64,000 bases of DNA from Corylus avellana. Lineage: Eukaryota > Streptophyta > Magnoliopsida > Fagales > Betulaceae. Each line of letters starts with the position of its first letter. The stretch's first letter is position 1. Below, piece by piece: positions 46,534 to 58,726 of the stretch. The translations under genes and the position numbers were made by a program. The DNA is taken from NCBI RefSeq assembly GCF_901000735.1, contig NC_081541.1:43722796-43786795 (forward strand). The letters are read 5' to 3'. The notes beneath the pieces are model-generated. The model was not told the origin of the DNA, searched no databases, and was given only the letters and a program-made list of their open reading frames with translations.

Positions 46534-47440
46534 TTGTTCGCACAAGATTCAAATATCAGGCTCTTTCTTGATATCTTATAACCATTCTCTCTTGAGATCT
46601 TTTAATAGCCATTATCTCTTGAAATCTTGTAACCATGGTCTATTGAGCTATTGAAACCATTCTCTTGATATCTTTTTTTTAAAAAAAAAAAAAAAATCTA
46701 AAGATAATTCTACCTATAGCAAGTAAAGTATGTCCTAGATGGTGTTGTTATTCTAATTATCCTAGTAACGTCTAGCTAAATCACTTTTTGAACGGTTGTG
46801 TGAAGTGTCTTGTGGTACAGATTTAAAATTTTTATTTTTCTCTAGCATTCATATAAAATCAGAATACGATTTAGGCGTTCTAACACTAGAATCCGAATCT
46901 AAGTTTTTGTGATGTAAGATGACTCTTCCATTTAGGAATCAGGGCTTCTTTCATCAAAATAGATCGGCAAAATTTTCAAGATATTAAAGCTTTCATCAAA
47001 ATAGATTTAATATTTTTATTTTTCCCCTAGTTGAGTGTCTCTCATGTATTCGAGTTCTCTCTTTGCACTGTTTAATAAGATTGAATTAGTTATAATAATA
47101 AAATTTATTTTTTTTTTAAAAAAAAAAAAATGTATGATGGTGGGTGAGCAAAGTCTGGTTGTTGCGTACAAAAAAATAAAAAAATGCAATCTCACACTCG
47201 AACTAAGCTGAACCAAAATTACAAAAATATTATTGTTATTAATTTGTTTTCCTAGTCTATGGAGGCTGAGCTGATCGAAGGTTCATCTAAAAATTATGAC
47301 AGGGCCTTATTGTGGAAGGGAAGCCACATTGACTTTACAGATCCTTAGGGTTCCATTCCAAATCATTATCATATTATTTTGTTAGAATATTCCTTGATTT
47401 GAAAATATTTCATGTATTTTCATTTCTCTTTTTTTTTTCT
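46534..47440. other. Intergenic, AT-rich
   Basis: No gene is seen. An internal near-repeat of TCTTGATATCTTATAACCAT is present at 46560-46640, along with two T/A runs (46673-46696, 47108-47130). Confidence 0.5.
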
Positions 47441-47960
47441 CACATATGTAGATACGGGATCGATGATGATGGAATTGCTACACCAAAGGAAATTATTAGG
47501 CTAAGTGACATATATATAATGGAAACTTGTCGCCTCTGAACTTTTATCACTTTTGCAATTACTTCCTAAAGTTTAAAAACTCTCAATTTATTGTATTAAA
47601 CTTCTGTCATCATTCAGTTAGGGTTTTTTCGTTAAATTGAAAGTTTTTCAAACTTTATGAGATAAATTGCAAAAATGGTAGAAGTTTAAAAGCTTTAAGG
47701 CAAGTTCCCCTTAAATATATGTCACATCGCCTACTAATTTCAGTGTAACAATCCCATCATCATCTTGTATATATCTACTTATGTGTGAAACACATATCCC
47801 ATCATCATCTCATATGTATCTACTTATGTGAGAAACACATATGTAGATAGATACGGGATGATGATGGGATTGCTACACCAAAGGAAATTATTAGGCAATG
47901 TGACATATATATAAGGAAAACTTGCCTTAACGCCCTTGAACTTCCATGACTATTGCAATT
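47441..47960. repeat. Nested foldback repeat cluster
   Basis: The sequence AGATACGGGATGATGATGGG / GCTACACCAAAGGAAATTAT occurs at 47450-47515 and again at 47840-47905. Its inverted form (AATCCCATCATCATCTTGTA) lies at 47749-47770, with a further partial inverted copy at 47797-47825. Arms are 60-120 bp. It looks like a MITE that suffered a partial internal or tandem duplication. Confidence 0.65.
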
Positions 47961-48029
47961 TTCTTGAGTATAACTATAATAGTACGTGCATATACTGCAC
48001 AGGAAAAATGGTGTTCTCTCAAGTTCAAT

Positions 48030-48238
48030 TAAGAGCATGTTAGAATGGCGTTAGAAAGCTTAAAAAGAACATACATAAAAAGTTGTGTCAAACAAAAAGC
48101 TGACTTATTTGATAAAAAATACTTTTAAAATAACCAAAATACACTTTTGACATAAGCTTAAAAATAAAGTTTTTACCAAAAAAATTGTTTTTGACTTCAA
48201 AACTTTATTTCTCAAACCCAATCCTAAACATGCTTTAA
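48030..48238. mobile_element. PIF/Harbinger-like MITE, TAA duplication
   Basis: The ends GAGCATGTTAG (48033) and CTAAACATGCTT (to 48235) are inverted with one or two mismatches and are flanked by TAA on both sides. The length is 203 bp and it is non-coding. A 3-bp TWA duplication is typical of the PIF/Harbinger superfamily. Confidence 0.7.
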
Positions 48239-49071
48239 GTCATAGCCTAACTCAGTCTTAATAGAACATTAGTGACACACATGTTAGCTTACACTAGAAA
48301 ATATCTACAACGGAATTCGAACCAATGCCCACTCTGAATTTTTTTTTTTGAAACTATTGAAGTACCACCCTAGATTCTAGGGTCACAAGAACCATATATT
48401 AGGTACGCCAATAACTTGTTTTAATTTTTCAAAATTAGGCACCTGAAACCTAAAATCAAAGCTTCCGAATGTGCAAAGGACAGGGACACTGGAGATCAAA
48501 TAGAAGGGAACAGCACTTAGCTGCTTAATTCATCATGAAAACCACACAACAAGGCTACCATTACTGACGGAAAGCATTAAGGGGGGAAACAAACAATTTG
48601 GATCCATGAGAAGACAACCAAGAGAAAACAGCAGCAATAGGAAGCTATACAAATGCAGCAAACCAGGCCAAGCAGATCTACTGATTCCCATTAGAAATGG
48701 CATTAAGATAAGTGTACCTATCTCACAAATTATTTAAGATAAACTTAGCATGCCTGAGCATGTAAAAGCACCATCCTAGCTACCCATTCCTCACATTCCC
48801 AATTGTTCTCCAGTCAACAATAAGTCAGCTTTACAGGTTGGAGCTCCCTTTCCTTAGAAGACTACTTGGGTCTTTAGCAGACACACTACTAAGCAATTGA
48901 ACCAACTACTTAAATGGACTCTGTAGGCATACATTCTTCCACTAGGAGACAACCCACTACTTTTATCCCTTCTTTTTTTCTTTTTTTTTTTTTTTTTTTT
49001 TACAGAAGGTACTTTTAGAAAACTTAGGATACGACCATGAGAGATTAAGAGAAATCTTCTCATACTCCCAG
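48239..49071. other. 3' flank of the ERI-like gene
   Basis: No gene is seen. The right part is probably the 3' UTR of the minus-strand exonuclease gene. There is a T-run at 48980-49000. Confidence 0.5.
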
Positions 49072-52000
49072 TCAGGGAGAAACCCATTCAAAGTAATGGC
49101 AGAGGGCTCCTCTAGCAGCAGTCCAGTTCCCACACCCAAAGAAAATGCTTCCTAGCTTCGGCCCTGGTTTCCGGACCATCCCTCTGCTGCTCTGCACCCC
49201 ACAGAAACAATAAGGGTGAAAGTGGAATACAGGAGCATGCATATCCTTCAGTTTCTGTGGTTGACGAGGAGAAAAGGACGGAAGCTCTGGGGACTGCTTC
49301 CACATCAATGAATGGTCAGTAGTCTGACACATCAGAGAGTTCGTAATGGAGAATTTAAAACCCTTGTGCATGAGAAGTGCAAGTAAGCGAGCAGTGTTTT
49401 TGGCATCATCCAGGCCACAGTGAGCACGGCCCTGCCATACCAAACCAGCCATCTCAACCGCCTCCTTAAGATTGCACCTCACACCACCAAATACCTCATG
49501 AAAAGGAACCTTCAAGTTGATCCATCTAAGAAAAGGAGACCGATACAGAAATTAGATTAGATCACATCCAGATGTAATAGTTCAAATTAACAATGCTTGC
49601 ATTATCTGATTATGTACCGGTTAAAATAAGGGGGCTTTCTAATCTTCTTGAATCGACACTCAGATTCCAGCATAACCCGACAATCCCAATTCGACCATGT
49701 CACTACAGCGAAGTTGGTATTCTTAATCCCCTTCTTCTCAAGCCATTTATCATGCCTAAGGAGAGCCTCACTTAGAGTAACACCTCTGTCAACCTGGCAC
49801 CAGACAATATTGTAAGAACAAAGTAAAACCCAACATTACCAATTGTTTAGATGACATAAAATTGAACATTAAGAGCCATAATTATAAATAATTTATAATA
49901 CAGTACAGTAAATAGTATTGTTCTCATCTCAAACAAGTCTTCATTTCATCCATCATTTAGTCACACATTCCATTAGTTTCAGCAGTATCCAGATACTTCT
50001 CCCAGTAATTATGACCCAAATTCAATCCATTGTCCTTTCCTATCAGACTTGTTTAGTTACTCCTCCATATTATTTGACTAATTTACTTACAGCTGAGCCC
50101 AATGAGTTGGGAGCTAAGTTGAGTTGAGTAGTATTTCTTGTTTCGTACTTGGATTTCATAGAAAATGTTAAGTCTATATATTTGAAAATAACTTCTGAAT
50201 TTGGGACAAACCAAATCATTTGTGTCCTCCAATAAGAGAATGACACATCAGAGTGGAATAATAAAAATGAGTAGACAAAAAAATCATATCTTTACCTATT
50301 CTCTATGACTCACTATTGTCATCCACTAAACCTATTCTCTATCACTCTCTTATTTTCTGAGAACACCGAAGCATCAGTGAGGGAAACAGCCCACATCTGA
50401 CGAACTTTAGAACAGTTGAGCCAACAGCTCCAGTGGGACTGCTAAAAAAAGAAAAAAGAAAAACAAGTCTCAGCTGAATTCAACACGCGCACACACAACT
50501 CTTCAATGTTCTTATGGAATAACAAATCTCAACTTTGGTCATGAAGTCTCTTTATCTTCCTCCATTATCTAATTATAGACCAACAAATAAAGATTTAATT
50601 CACATATCATGAGCTATATCATTATTGGAAAAATATCATAACCTAAAGTTGGTACCACCAATATTGGCTGCTCAGGTGGTCTGATCATCCATCTTTAACT
50701 CAAAGTACCAAAACAGTAAATGGAAAGTAAAGGACAGGGATCTAAAACATAAATAATCACTTCCAATAAGAATGTTTTCCTCAGGACTCTATCATGGGTT
50801 TAACTATCTGTCATATCTCCAGATTTCAAAAATCCACAACTCGGAGACAAACAAACATAGCTGTACCAGTTTGAAGTAGAAATTTCCTTCATAAACTGTA
50901 AAGCAAGTAAAATTGACAATATCAAAGATTGCTCATGTCACAGAAATATCGGCCAACATCCTAATTAGGATAACTAGAAATGTATGAGTTGCTGAAATTA
51001 AAAAAATAAATAAAAATAAAGGTCTCTCAAAGAAAAGCATATGCTTGTCTATCCTGTTGTTTCCACAGAACAAGTCTTCATAGGGAAGAAGTTGGAGCCC
51101 ACTTCTTGACTACGATTACGACATCAGTGGCATACTGCAACTGGCCACCCCACATTTAACATTTCCTTTCTACGAGTATAGGTAAACCGAGTTCTGAACA
51201 AACCTGAATTTGCTGGATACCAGTAAGACCCTTGCAGAAATCACTCAGGAGCTGATTGCATGTTGGCCGCACATATGTCTGAAAACACGCTTCCAGCTGG
51301 CCAGTTACACTACTCACAATAACAGATGGAAACTCGATTATCTCTTGTGGGTTGGGAGTTCTATCCTTCTCACAGGTAGCCTCAAAGTCTATGACCACAA
51401 AATACTGAAAATCTTGAAATTGGAAATCATACGGATGACCTTGAGCAACCATATTAAATGGAACATATTGAAACCGATTCTCCACAGGAAATGGATAAAG
51501 CTGGCTCTCAAAAGCATTTATTTGGCACTGCTGCACCTTTTGAGGGTCAAAATGGAAAGTCGACCAGGTGCCAAAATCATGTTGGTAGGTGGTTTTGTTG
51601 TAAAAATCATTAGGTGGCTCAGGAAACTCACTACCCAATGGTCGGTCTGGTTCAACATCCCCGCCATGGTGAGTACTTATTTCATCTTTCAGCTCTGTAA
51701 AGCCATCTATAGAATTCCCATTACACTGCAGATTGTAAGGCACTCCCTGGCTCTGGAGGCATTTAAAGGATGCCTCACAGTTCCTTTGCATAGTTTCTGC
51801 AGTAAAATTGAGAAGCGACAAACACATTATTCATTGAATGTTGATTTTTCATGAGCACCATCCATAACTAACCCATTTTTTATATAATTACAAATATAAA
51901 AGTGTTACCAGATCAAACTTTTCCTGTAAGAAAAATTAGCAAAGCACAAACGAGGAACTCACAACTTTATGTCAACTTTTCCATCGAAAATGCTAGAAAA

Positions 52001-53209
52001 GCATGTAGTGCCATGACAAAAAGGATGCTAAAAATGAATTCAAGATATCTGGCAAGCAAAAGAAAAGGACCTTTTTATGCAATCTTTCCTCTTTTCCCAA
52101 TTTTATAAACTCATTACATTTCAAATTTCCTCTAAACTTGGCTTTTCTCTTGTATACTTCCCGTGTTACATGAGTTCCACACCCTTATCTCTCAATAAAT
52201 TTCTTATTGAAAGAAAAAAAGAAATTTTTTTTAAAAAAAAAAAAAAAGAAAAAAAAAGAGAGAAAATAAGCGAAAATAAAATGTATAAAAGCAAATCCCT
52301 CTAGTAAAAGCTTCAAAAGGGATCACTAGATCAATAATTTGACACATATTGAATCTGTCCATCAGCTAAACTGAACTCAACAGAACACGATCACGTATCT
52401 AAACAGTCTGAATTGGTCCATCAAAATTTCTGTTTCACTCTATCAAGGTTCAAAATCATTTCTTTAGTCATAAACCCTCATCTCAATGCATCAAGTGTGA
52501 CATTTTCCTGTCAATTTAAACTGGCACTTCCAGGAGCTAACCCGAAACAAGTGCTAGATAGTTGTTATAGACCGACAATAAAAATGGCAAGGGCACAATA
52601 TGTAATAGGGGCTTCACAAACTCCATACTAGAAGCAGCTTCTGCTAGCCTCATGCATGCCAATTGTTTGATTACAATGCCCTGATTTAAAAATTTTCCAA
52701 GGACACAGCACAGTGAATTGGGTATTTGAATTTCACATTCTCGATTAACAAAAAAACTTGATACCCTATTGCTTCCACATCTCAATTCAGCATTAGAATA
52801 AACCTCTCATAGCCCACTCCAGTATACACTGAAGCTAAAAGCTTGTAACTTTAAACCCGAAACTGACTTAAATTTGCTCCTGCCACCTCAAAATTCAGAA
52901 CCCATATCACAATTATTGATCACATTCCCACCATCAACAATTATTATCCCAACAGTGAAACTATGACCCATTCCTTTTCTCAAACAAATACTAATAATTC
53001 TTAAACAAAATCTATATATAAGACACAATCAAACAAAGAAGCCATGTTCATTCAAACACCATTCTACAAGAACTAAATCATACCGATCAAAAAATCAGAA
53101 TAACACTGAAACGCGGGAATCGAACTAGTAACCGCCAGATCAACAACCAAAAATTAATGATAAACAAAGAAAAAAAGAAATAAAAACCTGTAATTTCAAG
53201 GGCCATCAT
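49072..53209 (-). CDS. ERI-type DEDDh 3'-5' exonuclease with C-terminal zf-GRF finger
   Basis: The family trims 3' ends of structured RNA: histone mRNA, 5.8S rRNA or small RNAs. Exons, 5' to 3', are 53188-53209, 51204-51796, 49618-49793 and 49072-49525, in phase, giving 414 residues. Residues 1-135 are low-similarity linker. The exonuclease domain begins at VVIDFEATCE with the catalytic Asp144 and Glu146, then NWD (Asp242) and HCGLDDAKNTARL (His299, Asp303). A C-terminal CFCG...SRGMVRKPGPKLGS..FFGCG...C.YFEW segment fits a zf-GRF zinc finger, which binds single-stranded nucleic acid in other proteins. The same pairing occurs in animal ERI2. A first ATG (MMALEIT) is followed by a 1.4-kb intron, and a GA/CT-rich leader lies upstream. 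No lesion is seen. The exact substrate is unknown. Confidence 0.88.
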
Positions 53210-53500
53210 GATCTTGTGTATAGTTGAGATCCACTGGCAAGTACATCAGATCTTCCTCTGTGAATTCCCCACCTGCACAAATCCCACACAAAAAGAAAAA
53301 ATAAATATCTCACACATACAGACATATATAACACCCATATACTTATACGAATATATAAAACGACTCAGAGAAAAAGAAAGACGGAGAGAACAAGAGGGAG
53401 AGAAGACCTGGTCGCTTTGGGGAGGCGCGAGAGAGAGCGAGAGAAAGATAAAAAGAGAAGGAAAGGGAGAAAGATGTAAGTTCTGCAAATAAGAAACTCT
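53210..53500 (-). promoter_or_regulatory. ERI-like gene leader and promoter
   Basis: The minus strand upstream of the ATG shows a probable UTR exon. TTTGTGCAG is a candidate acceptor at 53274-53280, and a CT-rich leader lies at 53360-53470. Exact start unknown. Confidence 0.45.
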
Positions 53501-53501
53501 T

Positions 53502-53540
<39 letters not shown>

Positions 53541-54080
53541 AAATTATAAAGTATCTCAAAATATAGATTTTGTGCTTAATTATATGATAACTTTTAATTT
53601 CCTCCAACATCACGGATTATTTCCATTTAATTTTTCAAATTTTAGAAACTAACCTAGAAAAAATTATACATATCCTTTCAAATTACCACACCATTGTTAA
53701 TATCATCTTAAACTAGTGTCACCCTCAAATTACAAGAAAATGTCAATGTCCCCTTTCCGTCTAGTAAAAAGGCAAAAAATAACCGTAAATTTTTTTATTA
53801 AAATAAAAATACCTCTATTAATACTTTTTTAAAAAATAATCTAAAACCCATTTTATCTTATCTTTTTTTTTTAAAAAAAAAAGAAAGGTAGTTTGAAAAC
53901 CACCCTTAAGTGGTGGACCAGCAACCACCAAAACCCGTAAGACTAACACAGCGGGTGTTTGAGGGTGGCCCACCCTTTGTGTTGTTGATGATGTTGTTGT
54001 TGTTGTTTTTTTTTTTTTTTTTTTTTTTTTTAAATGTTGATTGCTTTTTTCTTTTTCAAATTTTTATTATTTTTTATAGA
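53501..54080. other. Intergenic, long T-runs
   Basis: No gene is seen. T-runs occur at 53508-53535 and 54007-54030, with AT-rich sequence between. Confidence 0.6.
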
Positions 54081-54309
54081 ACAAAAATTTTCTTCAAGCT
54101 AGTATGAAGAAAATATTCTCCAGCCCATGTAAAATAATGCTAAGTGTCTATAAACATTTAATATGCACATTAAATTTAGTCTAAATTAGTAAACTGTTAT
54201 TAATAAGGTTAATAATTTAATTTGCCTTTTAAATGTTTATAGATACTTAGCACTATTTTACATGAGTTGGAGAATATTTCCTCCATATTAGTTTGAAGGA
54301 AATTTGTGT
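54081..54309. mobile_element. Foldback MITE with arms of about 80 bp
   Basis: The left arm reads ATATTCTCCAGCCCATGTAA and AATAATGCTAAGTGTCTATA. The right arm is the complement of ATATTCTCCAACTCATGTAA and AATAGTGCTAAGTATCTATA. Arms run about 80 bp at roughly 90 percent identity around an AT-rich centre. The ends lie near ACAAAAATTTTCTTC and GAAGGAAATTTGTGT. No TSD is certain. Confidence 0.78.
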
Positions 54310-55333
54310 CCTTTTTTATATTAAATGTATTTTTGTGATTATAGGGACATTGACACAATTTACCATTAACTTAATATTATTGTCTATTTTATCATTTTAT
54401 CATTATATAAGTACAAATTATTAATATGAATGTTATGTAAAATATTTGTGCAATACCTTATAGTGAAAAGAATCTGCTATTTAAATTTTGTTTTATTACA
54501 TCATTATAAATATGTTGTCACGTTATTTTGAAATTCTTAATGATGTAACGTTATATACACTAATAAATATAATAAAATAAAATTAATAAGCCAAGTCATA
54601 AGACCACCTCTTAATTTGTTCCGGACAATGGCAGAGTTACATAGAGACCAAATCACAGACCAATGAAAGCCATTGCCCTCGCAATAACTAGGATTTACAA
54701 CCTACTTATAAAAATAAAAAAATTAGGATTTACGATACTATGGTGGCAAAGTGAATACTTAATTGTATTATTTTGTTATTTCCGTGACGTCATGTCTTTT
54801 AAAATTATAATTTGATTAAAATTTAATAATAATTTATTTTAAATTCAACGATAATTTTAAAAATCACTTAATAAGATCGACAACTTCATGGTACACTAAA
54901 CAAGTAAAAAGACAATGAATATATAGAAAGTCATAATGTTTTATAATCAACTGATAAGATGTATTTCTACTTTTTTTTTAAAAAGAAAAAAAGATGTGTT
55001 TCCCATGGAACCATTGTTCATTGCATCTCAAATTTTATTGCACTTGCGCCTACATTTTACCTTATTAATCTCTCAATATTAGCACATATATTTTTTATAA
55101 TTTGATATATATAGCTTTTGTGATGCACATATTGTATTATAAAATGCTTCATTTTTATTTTGAGTTGTGTTTTTCATTCTTCGTATATATAGTAAAATAT
55201 AGCATAGAAAGAGAAAAAAAAAAAAAAAAATCTTATCATTATATTTTGGTTCGTTCACCTCAAATATAAATTGAAGGCTGCTAGGCATCTCAACACTTTT
55301 TTCTCAAATAATCTGGACCTCATATTCATTTAA

Positions 55334-55369
<36 letters not shown>

Positions 55370-55965
55370 AATGGACGAGATCATTTTGGAAAAAAAATTT
55401 ATAAAAAAGTGTTAAGATGTCTAGTATTATCCATATAATTTATTGGCTCCCCTTCTTTCAAAGAAAGAATTATTTTAGAAATTAATTCAATATTATTGTC
55501 TATCTTCTTATTATATCATTATTATTAATATAATAGATTTGTCTCTAAGGAATAGCTCAATGGCTAAAATCACGCCTCACTAGTTTGAATCCATTTCTTT
55601 TTCTCCTTGTGTGGATATATATATATATGTATATAATTTTTTTTTTCATTTTTTTATTTATTTATTTTTTTATTTTTATGTATAACATTTATATCAAAAC
55701 TAATTGTCTAATATGTATTAAAAATATTAACAAAGCAGGAAATTAATAGGGAGAAGATTTGGAGGGTACACGTGTCCAGCATGCGGTGGATCGTTACGGT
55801 TGAGGGGCAGTTGGCGCGGGTTGAGATATTTTGTTTATTTATATGTTTATTATATGAATTTGAGTAAAGATTTCCTCCATTTTTTTAAAAAAAATTTTTA
55901 ATATTAAATTATAAAATTGCAAGGATCCTGATCGACGGGTGCCTTTACCAACGCTTTCTTTTTTC
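54310..55965. other. Intergenic, AT-rich
   Basis: No gene is seen. It includes a (TA)n microsatellite at 55338-55368 and a near-repeat of the context ATCTCAACACTTTTTT, seen inverted at 55389-55425 (AAAAAAGTGTTAAGATGTCT), which together form a foldback around the (TA)n. Confidence 0.55.
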
Positions 55966-55969
55966 TCTC

Positions 55970-56348
55970 ACGTGTGCTTTTGTTTCCCTCTCTGAGTCTG
56001 AAGTGAAAAGCAGAGAGTAGCCTTCAGTTGAAGGGAAGCGGTTTTCCGAGAGCCGTTTTCCGAGGTATTCTTGTTTCGGAGTTCCCATTGGTTTTGATTC
56101 CAATTGTGCATATTTTGTTCTGGTTCTGTAAAATTTGGTTTTGGTGTATATTGCTGTAGATCTCAGTAGTTTTAGACCGTTGTACTCGAATCTGTTTGGA
56201 TCGTTGATAGTGTTGTGTTTTGCATTTTGTCGCCCCCTTTTGCAGAAATACGAGAGAGAGAGAGAGCTCCGGAAACCGTAGGAGTCCTTCGTCCATCTCC
56301 CTCTCTCTCAGTTCGGCTGCTGCAAATTCTCCCCAACGACTTCAAATC

Positions 56349-56383
<35 letters not shown>

Positions 56384-57499
56384 GTTTCCGCTTTCTCTCT
56401 CTATATTTTGAAATGCTGTTAATTCTGTTTATTTTTGCCTTTTCGTTTCTCTGTTTTTGGACTTATGTGTTTGTTTGAATTAATTGTCAAAACCTTGTTA
56501 ACTTCCATGATTGGAATCTGGACTGGGTGGTTTTGGGAAAAAGAATTTCAGAAAATATTTTTCGTTTTTTTTTTGTTGGTGTTCGGTTATTCTACAAATA
56601 AGTAACAATATTGAGAAATCTTAGTTTATGTTCCTAGTTTGTGTGGGTTTTGATGAAAACCTTAAGAGGAAATATTTTCCATTTTACTTTGACAAGAATA
56701 TTTGCTTTTGATTTCTTTCTAGTAATTTCCCCTTTAAGGGCAAAGAAGTATTAATACTAAAATAGATGAGCATTGTGAATGAGACCTCACATATAATCTG
56801 TTTGGTGAAGGGTAAAGTCGTGGGTTCATAATCCGTTTTGTTCATGTTCTAATGTTTTATCTGAAAAGAAATGTTTCTTTGCATAATGACATTTGTCTTT
56901 TTTTTTTTTTTTTTTTTTTGACATGTTCGCACAAGAGGGGGAGGGGGATTCGAATTAGTAACTTCCACATCATGAGGCGTGATCCCCAGCTGATTGAACT
57001 ACCAATTGGGGACATAATGACATTTGTCTTGAGTACATCAAAGTTGGCATGTTTGATCCACCATTAATCAAAAAGGAAGAAGAAAAAAAAAACACAAATG
57101 GTGAATGAAGCATGTTAACTCATTGGAGATGCACGCTAGATGAACATCAGAATGTAAAAAGTATTTATCTTGTCTAACCTAGTGGCCCTTTATGTTCTAG
57201 AAATGACAATCTATCTCATCTAAATGGATCTTATGTGCTGCTCTCATTAGTTCTTTTCAGTTCATTACATGCATTATGTTCTGGTATTTCCCCTACTTGC
57301 CCTGCTGAATTTAAATGTTCTGAGGCATTTCCCCAGTGGCCGTTGTGAGCTCCAGCACTAGGAAATCTCCACAAAAACCCAGACGACCCTAAAAGGTACC
57401 AAATTCTGAGCTTTCCCCATTTCTTCCTAGAGATGATTGTATCGAATTCCATGCCTAATGCCTATAGATTTGAACTTCTCGTTCAGATTGAGCAAAGGC
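55970..57499 (+). promoter_or_regulatory. MZT1 leader exon and 5' UTR intron
   Basis: A CT-rich leader (CTCTCTGAGTCTGAAGTG) starts near 55980. CCGAG|GTATTC near 56062 is a plausible donor. The acceptor is either CTTCCTAG (57430) or CTCGTTCAG (57487), just before the ATG. The intron holds a (CT)n microsatellite at 56349-56380 and a SINE (listed). Confidence 0.5.
56882..57030 (-). mobile_element. tRNA-derived SINE with 18-bp TSD
   Basis: The identical CATAATGACATTTGTCTT lies at 56882-56899 and 57013-57030. The body on the minus strand begins CCCCAATTGGTAGTTCAATC (box A-like), has a box B-like GATTCGAATCCCC region (reads AATTCGAATCC), and ends in a long A-run (plus-strand T-run 56900-56919). 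Body about 113 bp. Confidence 0.85.
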
Positions 57500-57727
57500 A
57501 TGGATCCCAATGCTGCGCGAACGGCAAGGGAGTCACTAGACCTGGCATTCCACATGTCGAACGTTTTGGACACAGGGCTCGACCGCCACACCCTCTCTGT
57601 GCTCATAGCTCTCTGTGACCTGGGTCTCAACCCTGAGGCACTCACCGCTGTCGTCAAAGAACTCCGCAGAGAGCTGCAGATCTCTTCTTCACCCCCTACA
57701 TCTACTGCTCCTTCTTCTCTTTCCTAA
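57500..57727 (+). CDS. MZT1: Mitotic-spindle organizing protein 1 (MOZART1 / GIP1)
   Basis: MZT1/GIP is a small adaptor that binds GCP subunits and recruits or activates gamma-tubulin complexes at microtubule nucleation sites and the nuclear envelope. The 75 codons sit in a single coding exon. The core ARESLDLAFHMSNVLDTGLD followed by RHTLSVLIALCDLGLNPEAL and VVKELRRE is nearly identical to the family, and the Ser/Thr/Pro-rich tail is variable as usual. Plant members are about 70-75 residues. The start is MDPNAARTARES; a longer in-frame reading upstream is intronic. It stands alone, with the leader about 1.5 kb upstream. Confidence 0.93.
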   Translation: MDPNAARTARESLDLAFHMSNVLDTGLDRHTLSVLIALCDLGLNPEALTAVVKELRRELQISSSPPTSTAPSSLS

Positions 57728-58379
57728 AACAGGTTCGTTCGTCGTATTTATCTTAGCCTTTTATTTTTCATGATTGTGAGCATCCCTGTACTCAATTTGG
57801 AAGTGAAATGATGAGGGTTTTAGTTGTTTGTGTGTTGTGGGTGTGTACTGTATCTGGTTGTTGGAATTCCTAGGGAAACTGTGCATAATTGCATAGTATG
57901 TGCTCCATTGTCATGGCTGAAATCAATCTCTAGATTTTTCAATGAGCTCTTCCTTCTGACAAGAGCTCAAATTTGGTAATTCTAAATGATAAACTAATGC
58001 AAAGAAACGTCCCTTTTCCATGCATGGTTGCCGTTTTATTGTTCTGCAACCTATGAGCAGAGCCAACTCTCCTTGATTCTGGGAGATTACAAAAGGAATA
58101 AACAACTAAGGAAATCTGTGGTCAATGCTTTATTGAAAGATACATTTATATGAGGGTAATTTCTATTAAAGCAAATAATTAGGGAATTAACAAAGGAGGA
58201 TTTTGAGGGTGACCCATACCTTGCATTTCCTTTCCATGCACGGTTGTCTTTCCATTCAAGGACTGATCTTAGGCAACAAACGGGCTGAATTTTCGGAATG
58301 TGCTGGGCATCCATGATTGCTTGTATGATTCCAGCCTCCTCAAGCTCAACCTTGTAATTATGGTTTGTAATTCGGAAAC
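57728..58379. other. MZT1 3' flank
   Basis: No other gene is seen. The first 200-300 bases are presumably 3' UTR. A near-duplicate TTCCATGCAtGGTTG occurs at 58017 and 58232. Confidence 0.5.
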
Positions 58380-58726
58380 CTAGGTTGTGTTTGGTAGGTA
58401 GAATGCTTATTTCATTAGGAAAAGAAAAAAATAATAGCTTTTATTAATAATGGAAGAAGGTGAGATAAAATAGCCTTGAAATTGCCATTCTCATGGCCCA
58501 AGAGAATGGCTATTCAAAGTGTTAAAGAGTAACACCAAGGCTATTTTATTTCCTGTTGTTTCATTCGTTACAAAAGCTATTCATTTTTTCTAACGGAATA
58601 GGCATTCTTTGTACCAAACATGCCCTGCGGCTATTCTATTCCACCTTATTTCATTCCTTATAAAAGTTTTTTTTTTTTTAAAAAAAAAAAATTGAATAGC
58701 TATTTCACAAACTAAACGTAACCCTA
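58380..58726. mobile_element. PIF/Harbinger (Tourist-like) MITE, CTA duplication
   Basis: The ends GGTTGTGTTTGGTA (58383) and CAAACTAAACGTAACC (to 58723) are inverted repeats of the GGGTTTGTTTGG type common in plant Tourist-like MITEs. They are flanked by CTA on both sides (58380-58382, 58724-58726). Inside are inverted AATAGCTATTC motifs. Length 341 bp, non-coding. Confidence 0.72.

Noticed and set aside
51210..51854. 214-codon plus-strand open frame
   Set aside because: Antisense shadow of the ERI-like exon 51204-51796.
56900..57012. A tRNA gene on the minus strand
   Set aside because: The flanking 18-bp TSD and the A-run identify a SINE.
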